Below, piece by piece: positions 19,229-27,465 of a stretch of 64,000 bases of DNA (position 1 is its first letter; every line of letters begins with the position of its first letter). The notes beneath the pieces were generated by a model, which made no database searches, was not told the DNA's origin, and worked only from the letters and a program-made list of their open reading frames with translations. The DNA is from an uncultured Lachnospiraceae bacterium. Lineage in GTDB: Bacteria; Bacillota; Clostridia; Lachnospirales; Lachnospiraceae. The DNA lies in contig CAMUMG010000004.1 of the NCBI GenBank assembly GCA_947089905.1, forward strand, positions 62,001-126,000, given 5' to 3'. A program made the translations under genes and the position numbers.

Positions 19229-19934
19229 AATGGTACTGTTTGACTATGGTCAGACACTTATTGCAGAACAGAATTTTGACGGGATAAGGGGAACAGAGGC
19301 TGTCTTACAGTATGCTACAAGAAATAAGTATCATTTGTCGGCAGAGCAGGTGCAGGCTAAAGCAAATGAAATCAATCAGGAATTCGGGAGATTTGATCCT
19401 GAAAAAAGACACTTATTTCAAATAGAAATACCCAATACCATGTTTACGCCTTACCTTTATGAATCGCAGGGAATAGAGATTGCATTAAGCAACTCCGAAA
19501 TTGATACCGTATTCTGGAATGCCGCTGCTCCGGGAATGCCTACAGAGGGTATCAAAGATTTTTTGGGATATTTGAAAAACAAAGGTATCCGCACAGGCGT
19601 AATCAGCAATATTTCTTATGCTTCTTCTGTGGTTGCAGAACGTATCAACAGACTGCTTCCGGAAAATGCTTTTGAATTTATCATTACCTCAAGCAATTAT
19701 ATCTTCCGCAAGCCAAACAAAAGGATATTCGATCTGGCCTTGGAAAAAGCCGGATTAGAGCCGGATGAAGTTTGGTATATCGGGGATCAGTATGAATGCG
19801 ATGTAAAAGGCGCCTTGAATGCCGGCCTGTTTCCGGTATGGTATATAGGGGCGATCGATCTGCCCTACACAGAAGATACAAATATCTTGACGGTAAAGAC
19901 TTGGAATGAAATAGAGCGGTACATGGAGGGATAG
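19215..19934 (+). CDS. HAD-family hydrolase
   Basis: 239 residues from ATG 19215, with GGAGGT seven bases upstream; a TTG at 19200 is in frame but less likely. HAD motifs are visible: nucleophile D10 in FDYGQTL, Ser/Asn in GVISNIS, Lys in FRKPNKRIF and the acidic GDQYECD. The residue two after the nucleophile is Gly rather than the usual Asp, a variant seen in part of this superfamily. Probably a small-molecule phosphatase; substrate unknown. Base composition is richer in GC than the genes to the left, and the gene begins at the Nudix junction, suggesting acquired DNA. Confidence 0.88.
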   Translation: MKIPKMVLFDYGQTLIAEQNFDGIRGTEAVLQYATRNKYHLSAEQVQAKANEINQEFGRFDPEKRHLFQIEIPNTMFTPYLYESQGIEIALSNSEIDTVFWNAAAPGMPTEGIKDFLGYLKNKGIRTGVISNISYASSVVAERINRLLPENAFEFIITSSNYIFRKPNKRIFDLALEKAGLEPDEVWYIGDQYECDVKGALNAGLFPVWYIGAIDLPYTEDTNILTVKTWNEIERYMEG

Positions 19935-19937
19935 CGT

Positions 19938-20399
19938 GTGCAGAGAACAGAAAATGTCGAATTAACGGTTTTATGCCTGATTCATCAAAATGATAAATAC
20001 CTTCTGCAGAACAGATTAAAAGAGGATTGGAAAGGTTTGACTTTGCCCGGAGGACATATTGAGAAAAATGAATCTATCATAGATGCTGTCATTCGGGAAA
20101 TGAAAGAGGAAACGGGACTTGATATTCAGAATCCAAGATTATGTGGAATCAAGCAATTTCCCATTGAGAATGGGCGGTACATTGTATTTTTATTTCATAC
20201 AGACGAATTTCTCGGAGAAGTAACATCATCAGAGGAGGGAGAAATGGTTTGGGTAAAAAAGTCAGACCTGTCAAAGATGAATACTGTAAATGACCTACCG
20301 CCACTTCTTCAAGTGATGGAAGATGATAATTTAACGGAATTTCAATATGTAATTGAAAACGGTAAATGGAAAGCTGAACAGCTATCTTATAGATATTGA
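19938..20399 (+). CDS. Nudix hydrolase (8-oxo-dGTP diphosphatase-like)
   Basis: 153 residues starting at GTG, three bases after the HAD stop. The Nudix box is complete: GGHIEKNES followed by REMKEETGL. MutT-like proteins of this size hydrolyse nucleoside diphosphate derivatives; the exact substrate is unclear. The last dozen codons are read from DNA that in another frame matches a TnpV protein, so the C-terminus is probably replaced or extended at an insertion junction. The catalytic domain itself is intact. Confidence 0.87.
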   Translation: MQRTENVELTVLCLIHQNDKYLLQNRLKEDWKGLTLPGGHIEKNESIIDAVIREMKEETGLDIQNPRLCGIKQFPIENGRYIVFLFHTDEFLGEVTSSEEGEMVWVKKSDLSKMNTVNDLPPLLQVMEDDNLTEFQYVIENGKWKAEQLSYRY

Positions 20400-20562
20400 C
20401 AAGCAGGCGCAGGAACACTTTGAACGGCTCATAGAGGATATGAAACAGGCACAGGGTATCACAGAATGTTTAAAGGCTGAAAAAGCCTTAGAATTGGGCG
20501 GGGGAGTGAACAACATTCGGACTTGTGCAATGGAAATTGTGAATAATGAACTGATTTTCTGA
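20369..20562 (+). pseudogene. TnpV transposon-protein remnant
   Basis: The frame reads LNSYLIDIDKQAQEHFERL, then MKQAQGITECLKAE and NNIRTCAMEIVNNELIF, which I recognise as the C-terminal half of the TnpV proteins of clostridial transposons. The N-terminal half is absent and the conserved region before NNIR is altered (ALELGGGV). It overlaps the end of the Nudix gene in another frame. It is the clearest mobile-element trace in the window. Confidence 0.75.
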
Positions 20563-20572
20563 TAAAGGGAAT

Positions 20573-20611
20573 ACAGACAGAGATTTTTACATTATCTCTG
20601 TCTGTGTTTTT
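20573..20611 (+). terminator. Intrinsic terminator
   Basis: Perfect 12-bp stem ACAGACAGAGAT / ATCTCTGTCTGT, nine-base loop, then GTTTTT. It ends the plus-strand HAD-Nudix-TnpV unit. The minus side has no U-run. Confidence 0.9.
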
Positions 20612-21899
20612 AGGTGCTTGTAGAACCCAACTCCTGTTCTAACACATCCGCGAATCGCTGAATTACATACCCAAGGGTTTCTGCGTAGTTGAAAATCTCC
20701 GAATTGTTACGATATGCCATCGGATTTTTACGAACTTCTAAAGCCACCTCTAATGCATCGGTAACAGGACATAAATTATTATCTAATACCCATTGTGCCG
20801 CATCCGTTTTAGATGTTACAGTTCCGTTCCTGAGTGTGTAAATCCCTCTGGCAATATCCAAAAGCCAACCGAAAGAATAAAAATTGCGATTAGTCGTTTG
20901 TCCATACTTTCGAATACTCTCATAATGCTTTTTAACATCATTATAGAGAGCAGCATATTCAGGCATTTTTAATTGGTTACGGACATCTACACCATATAGC
21001 AATTGCCCGTTTTGCAACAACTCGACCATGCAAAAACTATCAAATGGATATATGTCCATAATTCGTTGCCCGGTGGTTCCCCAGTAAACCACACAATCGG
21101 CTTCTTGAGAAATGAATGAGGATAGTGTAAGTATCCCTCCTTCAAACGAGCGGTAATAGGGATTGCCTGCTTCATTCTCTAATAGTTTCTGACGCAGCAT
21201 TACAAGCTTTTGGGCTTGCGGCTGTGATATACGCTTTTGTGTCAGTACAAGAATATCAATATCACTCCACCCGAATCTGAAATCATTCAGAACAGAAGAA
21301 CCATAGAGATAAATAGAGGGCTGGTTATCGGCAAGGATGTTGCTGATTGCAGAGGTCATGCAATTGATGGCCTTTTGTCGAAAATACTGTTCTTTGGTAA
21401 TCAATAATTCAATAATTCTGTTCTCTTGTCTATATCTTGTAAAACCTGCGGATAGATGCGTTTGCAGTGCGGCACTCCGTTCCTCTTCAAATTCATTATG
21501 AACTGCTTCAACTCCAATTTTTTCAAAGGCGTATTGCAACAGCAGCCGTAGGGCAGCTACCCCATAGCCCTTTCCACGATATTTCGCTTCCAAAACAATT
21601 CCCATCTCATACCAACCGGTATCTACATTCCTATGGACATTGACTTCCCCGATAAATGCGCCATCGGATTCTCGTGCTATGTAAGCATAAAAGCGATGAG
21701 GTTCTTGTCCAATGAAATGGATATACCAATCGGCCCACTTCTTTTTTGGAAAAGCAATGCACCCGGTTGCTTTATCATAGTCATTGAAATTTAAGTCATA
21801 GCCCATGTTGTAACTCATAGTATCAGGATCTTGCATGATTTTCTGACGATACCAAAGTTCTTCATAAGTTGGAGTATGTAAATATAATGATTCTTTCAT
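20610..21899 (-). CDS. GNAT acetyltransferase-nucleotidyltransferase fusion
   Basis: 429 residues in two parts. The first 165 residues are a GNAT fold with the acetyl-CoA loop RGKGYG (108-113) and a RimJ-like layout. From about residue 175 a nucleotidyltransferase domain follows, with GSS (200-202) and the metal-binding Asp pair D213 and D215 (WSDIDI), then a helical tail. Both activities are known among drug-modifying enzymes (aminoglycoside or lincosamide), so a resistance-type role is possible but not shown. RBS GGGGGA. It follows the GNAT gene 21908-22345 by eight bases and is GC-richer than the flanking operons. Confidence 0.85.
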   Translation of the reverse strand: MKESLYLHTPTYEELWYRQKIMQDPDTMSYNMGYDLNFNDYDKATGCIAFPKKKWADWYIHFIGQEPHRFYAYIARESDGAFIGEVNVHRNVDTGWYEMGIVLEAKYRGKGYGVAALRLLLQYAFEKIGVEAVHNEFEEERSAALQTHLSAGFTRYRQENRIIELLITKEQYFRQKAINCMTSAISNILADNQPSIYLYGSSVLNDFRFGWSDIDILVLTQKRISQPQAQKLVMLRQKLLENEAGNPYYRSFEGGILTLSSFISQEADCVVYWGTTGQRIMDIYPFDSFCMVELLQNGQLLYGVDVRNQLKMPEYAALYNDVKKHYESIRKYGQTTNRNFYSFGWLLDIARGIYTLRNGTVTSKTDAAQWVLDNNLCPVTDALEVALEVRKNPMAYRNNSEIFNYAETLGYVIQRFADVLEQELGSTST

Positions 21900-21907
21900 A
21901 AATCCCC

Positions 21908-22345
21908 CTAAACAAATAATATTTTTTTCATATAATTGGGCTTATAGGGAACATATCTGTGTTTTGGATAAAATAAATGAGATTCAAAATATTCTTTTCC
22001 ACCCAGATGAACAAGAATTGCCGTTTTACCTTGCATGCGAATATATTCTTCGGCTGTATGCAGTAATAACGAACCGATACCCTGATGCTTTAGGGTATAC
22101 TTTACATATAACCGGTGCAAACAAACTTCTGTCGTTCCATCAATAGAGCTATATCCGATACAACCAATCACGCGGTTGTTATTGCCAATGGCAAGCCAAA
22201 ACATATCACCCTTGTCAATATAGCTTTCCTTGACATTCAGTAAATCTTCATTCAATCTTGGGATTCGACCAAGTGCATTTTTGGCTTCCAATACCATAAA
22301 AATCATATCATCCCTGTATCGGTCATCAAACTGGATTATGTTCAT
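21908..22345 (-). CDS. GNAT-family N-acetyltransferase
   Basis: 145 residues. The GNAT core is visible in ALGRIPRL, VIGCIGYS, LHRLYVKYTLKHQGIGSLLL (acetyl-CoA loop region KHQGIG) and the final beta-strand YFESHLFYPKHRY. RBS GGAGG. It transfers an acetyl group from acetyl-CoA to an unknown amine. It lies eight bases before the GNAT-nucleotidyltransferase fusion gene and is probably co-transcribed with it. Confidence 0.87.
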   Translation of the reverse strand: MNIIQFDDRYRDDMIFMVLEAKNALGRIPRLNEDLLNVKESYIDKGDMFWLAIGNNNRVIGCIGYSSIDGTTEVCLHRLYVKYTLKHQGIGSLLLHTAEEYIRMQGKTAILVHLGGKEYFESHLFYPKHRYVPYKPNYMKKILFV

Positions 22346-22366
22346 AATATCGCCTCCACAGAACTA

Positions 22367-22402
22367 TGGAAATATTGTATCACACATACTCGAATATTTC
22401 CA
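22367..22402. promoter_or_regulatory. Inverted repeat upstream of the GNAT gene
   Basis: TGGAAATATT (22367-22376) and AATATTTCCA (22393-22402), 16 bases apart, 20 bases upstream of the GNAT start and overlapping the likely promoter. Possible operator. Confidence 0.35.
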
Positions 22403-22421
22403 CTAAGACCTGTGTCTTTTC

Positions 22422-22811
22422 CTATGATTCAAAAGATTCTAATTCATTACATAGATGAACAAAATCATCATAAACAGTAATTGTCTGAAGATAACGAAAA
22501 TCGAGAATATAGCCAGAAGAAAGGTGTCTTAGAAAATCTGCGTCCCATAACGGAACAACGAAAAATCCTTTTTTATAGTCGTACTTTAATGGTTCGTATT
22601 TCATAATATTTTTTCGAAAGTATTTTACCTTTGCTATACATAGCTTATTAATACGAAACAAAAGACCAATCACATCTGTCTTTTCAAAAAATGTGTCCTT
22701 GAAAATTAAATGTTTATGAGAATTTTCTCTTTCCGAATACCATGCGTTGTTTTCATGTTTTAATTTATATTTTTCTATTAATAATAGTTTCTCATCCATT
22801 TTTTTCTCCAT
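22422..22811 (-). CDS. Hypothetical protein
   Basis: Up to 129 residues; the second Met (22799) has GGAG at better spacing and gives 125. No family recognised. It is rich in Lys, Tyr and Phe and has no signal peptide or membrane segment. It starts about 15-27 bases after the ABC permease gene and is probably the last gene of the TetR-ABC operon. Confidence 0.6.
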   Translation of the reverse strand: MEKKMDEKLLLIEKYKLKHENNAWYSERENSHKHLIFKDTFFEKTDVIGLLFRINKLCIAKVKYFRKNIMKYEPLKYDYKKGFFVVPLWDADFLRHLSSGYILDFRYLQTITVYDDFVHLCNELESFES

Positions 22812-22826
22812 TTATTTATAAAATTT

Positions 22827-23558
22827 TTACTGATTCTTCATTTGATGTAAAAAAAACAGTATTGAAACAATAACTGTAGTAACTGTATATCCCAATACCC
22901 AATAAATATGGGGAAATATATTTATGTAATCTCCATTTAATACAGCTCTCTCTAATTCTACTGCATGGATAAAAGGTAAAATATTTGCAACTTTTTTAAA
23001 AGTTCCCCCTACAAGTTCAAGATCAAACCATACCCCTGAAAGCCATGCAGTAAGATTGGTAAGTAATGCACCACAGATACCTCCTACTTGTTTTATATTA
23101 AAAATACTTCCACAAAGAAGTCCAAGTGCAATAAAAAACAACGATACAGGCAAAATAAATATTACTGCATATAAAATAGTTACTGTGATAGGAAGTCCAA
23201 GTAAGATTGCAACCATATAACAGATTATACTTTGTACTACAGTAATCGGCAAAATGGGCAAAATATAGCCAAGTATAAAATCAACCGCACGAAGCGGTGT
23301 AGTATAAAGTCTTTGCAATAATGCAGTTTCTCTATCCTTTGCAATCAAAGTAGCCGCAAATAAAGTCATAAAAGAGAGTCCAAATACTGTAATTCCGGGA
23401 GTAAGATTTTTTATCTCAAATAAACTCACAGGAACATTTTTTTGTATTACACTAAGCAATACTATTAAAATCGTCGGAAATCCTATTCCAAAGATTAAAT
23501 TTAAAGGATCACGCAAAATTTCTTTTGCAGTACGCCCTGAAAAAGTCCACAATCTCAT
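22827..23558 (-). CDS. ABC-2 type exporter permease
   Basis: 243 residues with six hydrophobic segments in the ABC-2 pattern: one near residue 20-45, a pair at 55-70 and 95-130, and a last one near 215-240. It overlaps the ATPase gene by four bases (ATGA), so the two are coupled and form one exporter. With a TetR regulator in front, drug or toxic metabolite export is likely (inference). Confidence 0.9.
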   Translation of the reverse strand: MRLWTFSGRTAKEILRDPLNLIFGIGFPTILIVLLSVIQKNVPVSLFEIKNLTPGITVFGLSFMTLFAATLIAKDRETALLQRLYTTPLRAVDFILGYILPILPITVVQSIICYMVAILLGLPITVTILYAVIFILPVSLFFIALGLLCGSIFNIKQVGGICGALLTNLTAWLSGVWFDLELVGGTFKKVANILPFIHAVELERAVLNGDYINIFPHIYWVLGYTVTTVIVSILFFLHQMKNQ

Positions 23559-24283
23559 TTTATCATCCCCTTTACAATCTTCACAAAGGCATCCTCAAAT
23601 TTGTCTGTCCTTGTCTTCTCTTTTAATTCGTCGGCAGTCCCTAATATCAGAAGTCTTCCATCTTTCATAATACCGATTCGGTCAGAAAGAGCCTGTGCTT
23701 CTTCCATGTAATGAGTAGTCAATATAATTGTAACCTTACCCTTCAAAGAACAAATAATCTCCCATAAATCACTTCTGGCAAGTACATCTAACCCTAGTGT
23801 TGGCTCATCTAAAAATAAAATTTCAGGCTCACTAATAAGAGCCATAACAATACTTAATCTTCGTTTCCAACCCCCTGATAATTTTCCTGCTCTTTTATTA
23901 AGTATAGGGATAAGCTCAAACTGCTTTGAAAGATCTGTTACTTTTCTTGTTGTTTTATCCTTAGAAAAACTATGGATACCGCATATCAATTCCAAATTTT
24001 CTTTCACCGTCAAATTAGGGGCAACTGCCGTCTCCTGTGGTGATACTGCTATCATTTTCTTTACTTGTGTGGGATCTGATATAATACTTTTTCCATTTAA
24101 AAAGGCATTCCCTTTTGTAGGCTGTATAAGACAGGAAAGCATTTTAATTGTAGTTGTTTTTCCCGCACCATTAATCCCTAACAGAGAAAATAATTCTCCC
24201 TGTTCTACAGCCAAATCGAGATTATCTACAACGGTTAAATCTTTATATTTTTTTGTCAGTCCTACTGTTTTAATTGCTTCCAT
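23555..24283 (-). CDS. ABC exporter ATP-binding protein
   Basis: 242 residues. Walker A GINGAGKTTT, Q-loop near SPQETA, signature LSGGWKRRL, Walker B ILFLDEPT and the switch His in TTHYMEEA are all present. It powers the ABC-2 permease encoded four bases downstream, and its start overlaps the TetR gene by 14 bases. Confidence 0.95.
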   Translation of the reverse strand: MEAIKTVGLTKKYKDLTVVDNLDLAVEQGELFSLLGINGAGKTTTIKMLSCLIQPTKGNAFLNGKSIISDPTQVKKMIAVSPQETAVAPNLTVKENLELICGIHSFSKDKTTRKVTDLSKQFELIPILNKRAGKLSGGWKRRLSIVMALISEPEILFLDEPTLGLDVLARSDLWEIICSLKGKVTIILTTHYMEEAQALSDRIGIMKDGRLLILGTADELKEKTRTDKFEDAFVKIVKGMIK

Positions 24284-24851
24284 CTGATTTCCCCTCTTTG
24301 CAGTAACGATATTTCAGACCAATATATCCATCTGTTAAAGCCTTACTGATAAATTCCATATCCCAATCTAAATAAGAAGTTGCAATCATGGTTGCAATGC
24401 CATGAACATACAACCACATTTCAATATGAAACAAATACGCATCTTCTTTGTTCAACCCTGTGTTTTTCTCAATTAATTCAATGATCTGTTTTATTTCTTC
24501 ATTATTTTGTTTTTTCTCTTCACTGGAACGATCACGCATAAAAAGCAATTTAAAGAGTTCTTTTTCCTCTTTTGCAAATCGGATATATGCTATACCACTC
24601 GCTTTATAAGGAGGATATTCTCCTTTTGACATATCTTCCTGTAAATAATTTTGATACATACTATTTGCTGCAAGGAAAACTTCTTGCTGTACTTGCGCCA
24701 TATTTCGGAATAATCCAAAAATAGGCTTGACAGAACAGCCAAGTTTTGCAGCTAACGATCTGGCTGTTAGAGCCGACATTCCCTTTTCCCTCGTTATATC
24801 TAAAGCAGATTTTAAAATTTCCTCTTTTGTAAATTTAAAATTAGGCGGCAT
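24270..24851 (-). CDS. TetR-family repressor
   Basis: 193 residues. The N-terminal TetR HTH (EILKSALDITREKGMSAL, then AAKLGCSVKPIFGLF) is clear and a helical ligand-binding domain follows. First gene of the operon with the ABC exporter. A perfect promoter followed by a 46-bp palindrome lies directly upstream, so autorepression with release by the exporter's substrate is the likely scheme. Confidence 0.93.
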   Translation of the reverse strand: MPPNFKFTKEEILKSALDITREKGMSALTARSLAAKLGCSVKPIFGLFRNMAQVQQEVFLAANSMYQNYLQEDMSKGEYPPYKASGIAYIRFAKEEKELFKLLFMRDRSSEEKKQNNEEIKQIIELIEKNTGLNKEDAYLFHIEMWLYVHGIATMIATSYLDWDMEFISKALTDGYIGLKYRYCKEGKSDGSN

Positions 24852-24868
24852 TGATATATTCTCCCTTT

Positions 24869-24914
24869 AAGTAATATAAGTTGTGCAACATTAGTTGCGT
24901 AACTTATATTACTT
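24869..24914. promoter_or_regulatory. 46-bp palindromic TetR operator
   Basis: Arms AAGTAATATAAGTTGTGCAAC (24869-24889, one base more than shown spans to the centre) and its near-perfect complement 24894-24914 around ATTA, with two mismatches. It begins right after the -10 box, spanning the transcription start. Confidence 0.85.
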
Positions 24915-24943
24915 ATTATAATGAAATATTTCTATTCTGTCAA
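24915..24943 (-). promoter_or_regulatory. Consensus promoter of the TetR-ABC operon
   Basis: Minus strand: TTGACA (24938-24943), 17-base spacer, TATAAT (24915-24920). Both boxes match the sigma-A consensus perfectly. Confidence 0.93.
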
Positions 24944-25010
24944 CTATTACTTTCTATTTATCACACCAAACAAATCTATATTCCTGAAATTAAACCTATC
25001 TATTTATTAA

Positions 25011-25382
25011 TCATAACTTTAACTGCTTTAAATCATTATCAAAATATCGTTTGCTTTTTAATTTTTTTCCAATTTGTATTTTATAATAATAACAGTTTTT
25101 CTTAAAATGCCAATAAATCTCTGAAATGATACCTGTCATTTCAGGATGATTACAAGGGCAAACTTCTTGTCCGTAAATATATTTTGGAGGCTCTGGCAAC
25201 TTTTTAATTTCTTTTGGATTTAATTGATAGCCGTTTTTAGGTAAGATAACAAATGCTCTATCTTGGTTAAGTAACTTATATTCGATTACTAAACCATACA
25301 TATCTGGATATGTATTAACATCATAACAAATTCCCCACATAAATACCTCATCGTTCAATTTATAGTTTTGTGTATAATACAA
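25011..25382 (-). CDS. Hypothetical protein (immunity-like small protein)
   Basis: Up to 123 residues from TTG 25382; ATG 25340 (GAGG upstream) would give 109. No firm family. Soluble, with a YIYGQEVCPCNHPEMTG stretch like a small strand-rich domain. It starts three bases after the DUF7336-like gene on the same strand, so the two are coupled. Such small paired proteins are common as immunity or orphan antitoxin genes, but no toxin is seen nearby. Confidence 0.55.
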   Translation of the reverse strand: MYYTQNYKLNDEVFMWGICYDVNTYPDMYGLVIEYKLLNQDRAFVILPKNGYQLNPKEIKKLPEPPKYIYGQEVCPCNHPEMTGIISEIYWHFKKNCYYYKIQIGKKLKSKRYFDNDLKQLKL

Positions 25383-25385
25383 GCA

Positions 25386-25637
25386 CTATTCTGTCCAACG
25401 AGCGATAAAAAATCCATCTGCCCAGCTTGTTTGGTCAATTTTTGTTTTAGATATTTCAAAACAGCTTAATGGATAATCTCGAAATCCCTCTTTATCTTTC
25501 AGACGTTCAATCGTTTCTTGTGCTTTTCCTTCAGATGAAAAAACTCCAATCAATTTTATTTCTTCATGTGTGCCAAAATCATCGCTCAAGTCGTGATTAT
25601 GCCATAGTAAAAAAACATAATTCCGTGATATATTCAT
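25386..25637 (-). CDS. DUF7336-like small protein
   Basis: 83 residues. The pattern VFLLWHNHDL..EEIKLIGVFSSEGKAQ..IERLKDKEGFRDYP..ISKTKID resembles the DUF7336 family. RBS AAAGGAG. Function unknown; these often sit with polymorphic-toxin immunity genes. First gene of a two-gene unit. Confidence 0.65.
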   Translation of the reverse strand: MNISRNYVFLLWHNHDLSDDFGTHEEIKLIGVFSSEGKAQETIERLKDKEGFRDYPLSCFEISKTKIDQTSWADGFFIARWTE

Positions 25638-25810
25638 AAATAAACTCCTTTCGTTTGTTCTAGTATTACTATCACTGTCTATTGAATCAAACTATATTAT
25701 ATGATACAATTAACTTACAAAATCAGTTCGGCAAAATATTTATTTCTAATGAGATTATATCATAAATAATTTCTAAATTACAAAACTTTTGAAAGGATGG
25801 TGTTTAAACT

Positions 25811-27412
25811 ATGCAGAAAAAGAAAATTTATATGGCTGGCATGGCAATTTTTTTGGGTTTATCTTTATTTTGGCAAGGATGTGGTATAGAAACGGCAGGT
25901 CAGTCCTCTGAAACGAAATCAGAGATTGTAAACGATGTTGTTTCTTCTAAAAAGAAGCCTTCTAAACCAAAAGATACTGCAAAGCCTACTAAAGTCCCAG
26001 ACAAAAAGTCGGAAAAAGATACTGCAAAATCGGATACAGCTAAAACAGATATTGCTTTCCCATCTTCATCAGGAGCACTTCATGTAGAAGGAACAAAACT
26101 GATTGATAGTAATGACAATGTTGTTCAATTAAAGGGAATTAGCACCCATGGACTTTCGTGGTTTCCTGACTATGTGAATAAAGAGTGTTTTCAGCAGCTA
26201 CGTGAGGAATGGAATGTAAATGTTATCAGACTTGCCATGTATACGGAAGAATATGGAGGATATTGTAGCGGAGGCGACAAAGAGGCTTTAAAGAAACTAA
26301 TAAAAGATGGTGTAACTTATGCAACCGAATTGGATATGTATGTTATTATTGATTGGCATATTCTCTCGGACAATAATCCTAATACACATAAAAAGGAAGC
26401 AAAGACCTTCTTTGCTGAAATGGCAAAGCAATATGCAGAATATGATAATGTATTATATGAAATTTGTAATGAACCAAATGGTGGCACAAGCTGGCGTGAC
26501 ATAAAATCTTATGCCAAAGAAGTGATTTCTGCAATTCGTAAATATGATAAAGATGGAATTATTATTGTAGGTACACCAAATTGGTCACAATATGTCGATC
26601 AGGCAGCGGCAGATCCTATAACCGGTTATGACAATATTATGTATACTCTACATTTTTATGCTGCAACGCATACCGATTCTTTAAGAAATACAATGGCTGC
26701 CGCAATTAAAGAGAAACTTCCGATATTTGTTACAGAATACGGAATCTGTGACGCAAGTGGAAATGGTGCTATCGATGAAAAACAGGCAAATGAATGGGTT
26801 AATATCATGAATGAATATGATGTCAGTTATGTTGCATGGAATTTATCCAATAAAAATGAAACCTCTGCTATTTTAAACAGTAGTTGTAGTAAAACTTCTG
26901 ATTTTACAGACTCTGATTTAAGTGCCTCCGGAAAATGGCTATATCATATGCTGACTGGTGAAACTGCTCCTACTACTTCTAAAAAGGAAAATGAGAATTC
27001 AAAAAAACCAACTGATAAAGATACTTCGACTACTACTTCTGAAAAACAAAAAGAGGATTCAAAAAAACCAACTCAAGATCAAAGTTCAACATCTACTATT
27101 TCTTTAAGTAATGGAGATATTTCCTTTACAGCTCAATTAAAGAATAGTTGGGAATCAGATAAAAAATATTTTTATCAATATGAACTGACTTTAGAAAATA
27201 TCTCTGATAAAAACTGTGATACATGGGAAATTGATATCCCTTTCAATCATACAATAACCCTTTCGGATGGATGGAATGGAAATTATTCTGTATCTGGTAA
27301 AACGCTTCATATTACTTCGAAAGATTATAATGGCAGTATCTCCTCTGGCAGTTCGATTCATAATATTGGTTTTATTGTAAGTGCAAGTAAAAAATTGAAA
27401 ATAGCGGAATAA
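25811..27412 (+). CDS. GH5 endo-beta-1,4-glucanase lipoprotein with CBM2-like domain
   Basis: 533 residues. Lipoprotein signal with Cys24 (FWQGC), then a Lys/Thr/Asp-rich linker to about 85 carrying DTAK repeats. The GH5 (subfamily 2 type) barrel spans about 90-385, with the acid/base E221 in ICNEPNG and the nucleophile E309 in FVTEYG. A second low-complexity linker (385-425) leads to a C-terminal CBM2-like cellulose-binding domain (about 430-533). It should cut cellulose or beta-glucan at the cell surface. It stands alone on the plus strand with RBS AAAGGA and ends at a strong hairpin. Confidence 0.92.
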   Translation: MQKKKIYMAGMAIFLGLSLFWQGCGIETAGQSSETKSEIVNDVVSSKKKPSKPKDTAKPTKVPDKKSEKDTAKSDTAKTDIAFPSSSGALHVEGTKLIDSNDNVVQLKGISTHGLSWFPDYVNKECFQQLREEWNVNVIRLAMYTEEYGGYCSGGDKEALKKLIKDGVTYATELDMYVIIDWHILSDNNPNTHKKEAKTFFAEMAKQYAEYDNVLYEICNEPNGGTSWRDIKSYAKEVISAIRKYDKDGIIIVGTPNWSQYVDQAAADPITGYDNIMYTLHFYAATHTDSLRNTMAAAIKEKLPIFVTEYGICDASGNGAIDEKQANEWVNIMNEYDVSYVAWNLSNKNETSAILNSSCSKTSDFTDSDLSASGKWLYHMLTGETAPTTSKKENENSKKPTDKDTSTTTSEKQKEDSKKPTQDQSSTSTISLSNGDISFTAQLKNSWESDKKYFYQYELTLENISDKNCDTWEIDIPFNHTITLSDGWNGNYSVSGKTLHITSKDYNGSISSGSSIHNIGFIVSASKKLKIAE

Positions 27413-27419
27413 ACCTAAA

Positions 27420-27464
27420 GGATTCCCCTATAACTGATCTTATGTTTCAGTTATAGGGGAATCC
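27420..27464. terminator. Terminator-like hairpin between convergent genes
   Basis: Perfect 18-bp stem GGATTCCCCTATAACTGA with a nine-base loop between the GH5 and aldo/keto reductase genes. U-runs are weak on both sides (TCTACC; TTTAGG), so its strength comes from the stem. Confidence 0.75.
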
Positions 27465-27465
27465 T

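Noticed and set aside
19684-20418. Minus-strand open frames opposite the HAD and Nudix genes
   Set aside because: The plus strand carries complete, motif-rich proteins; the opposite frames have no RBS or recognisable domain.
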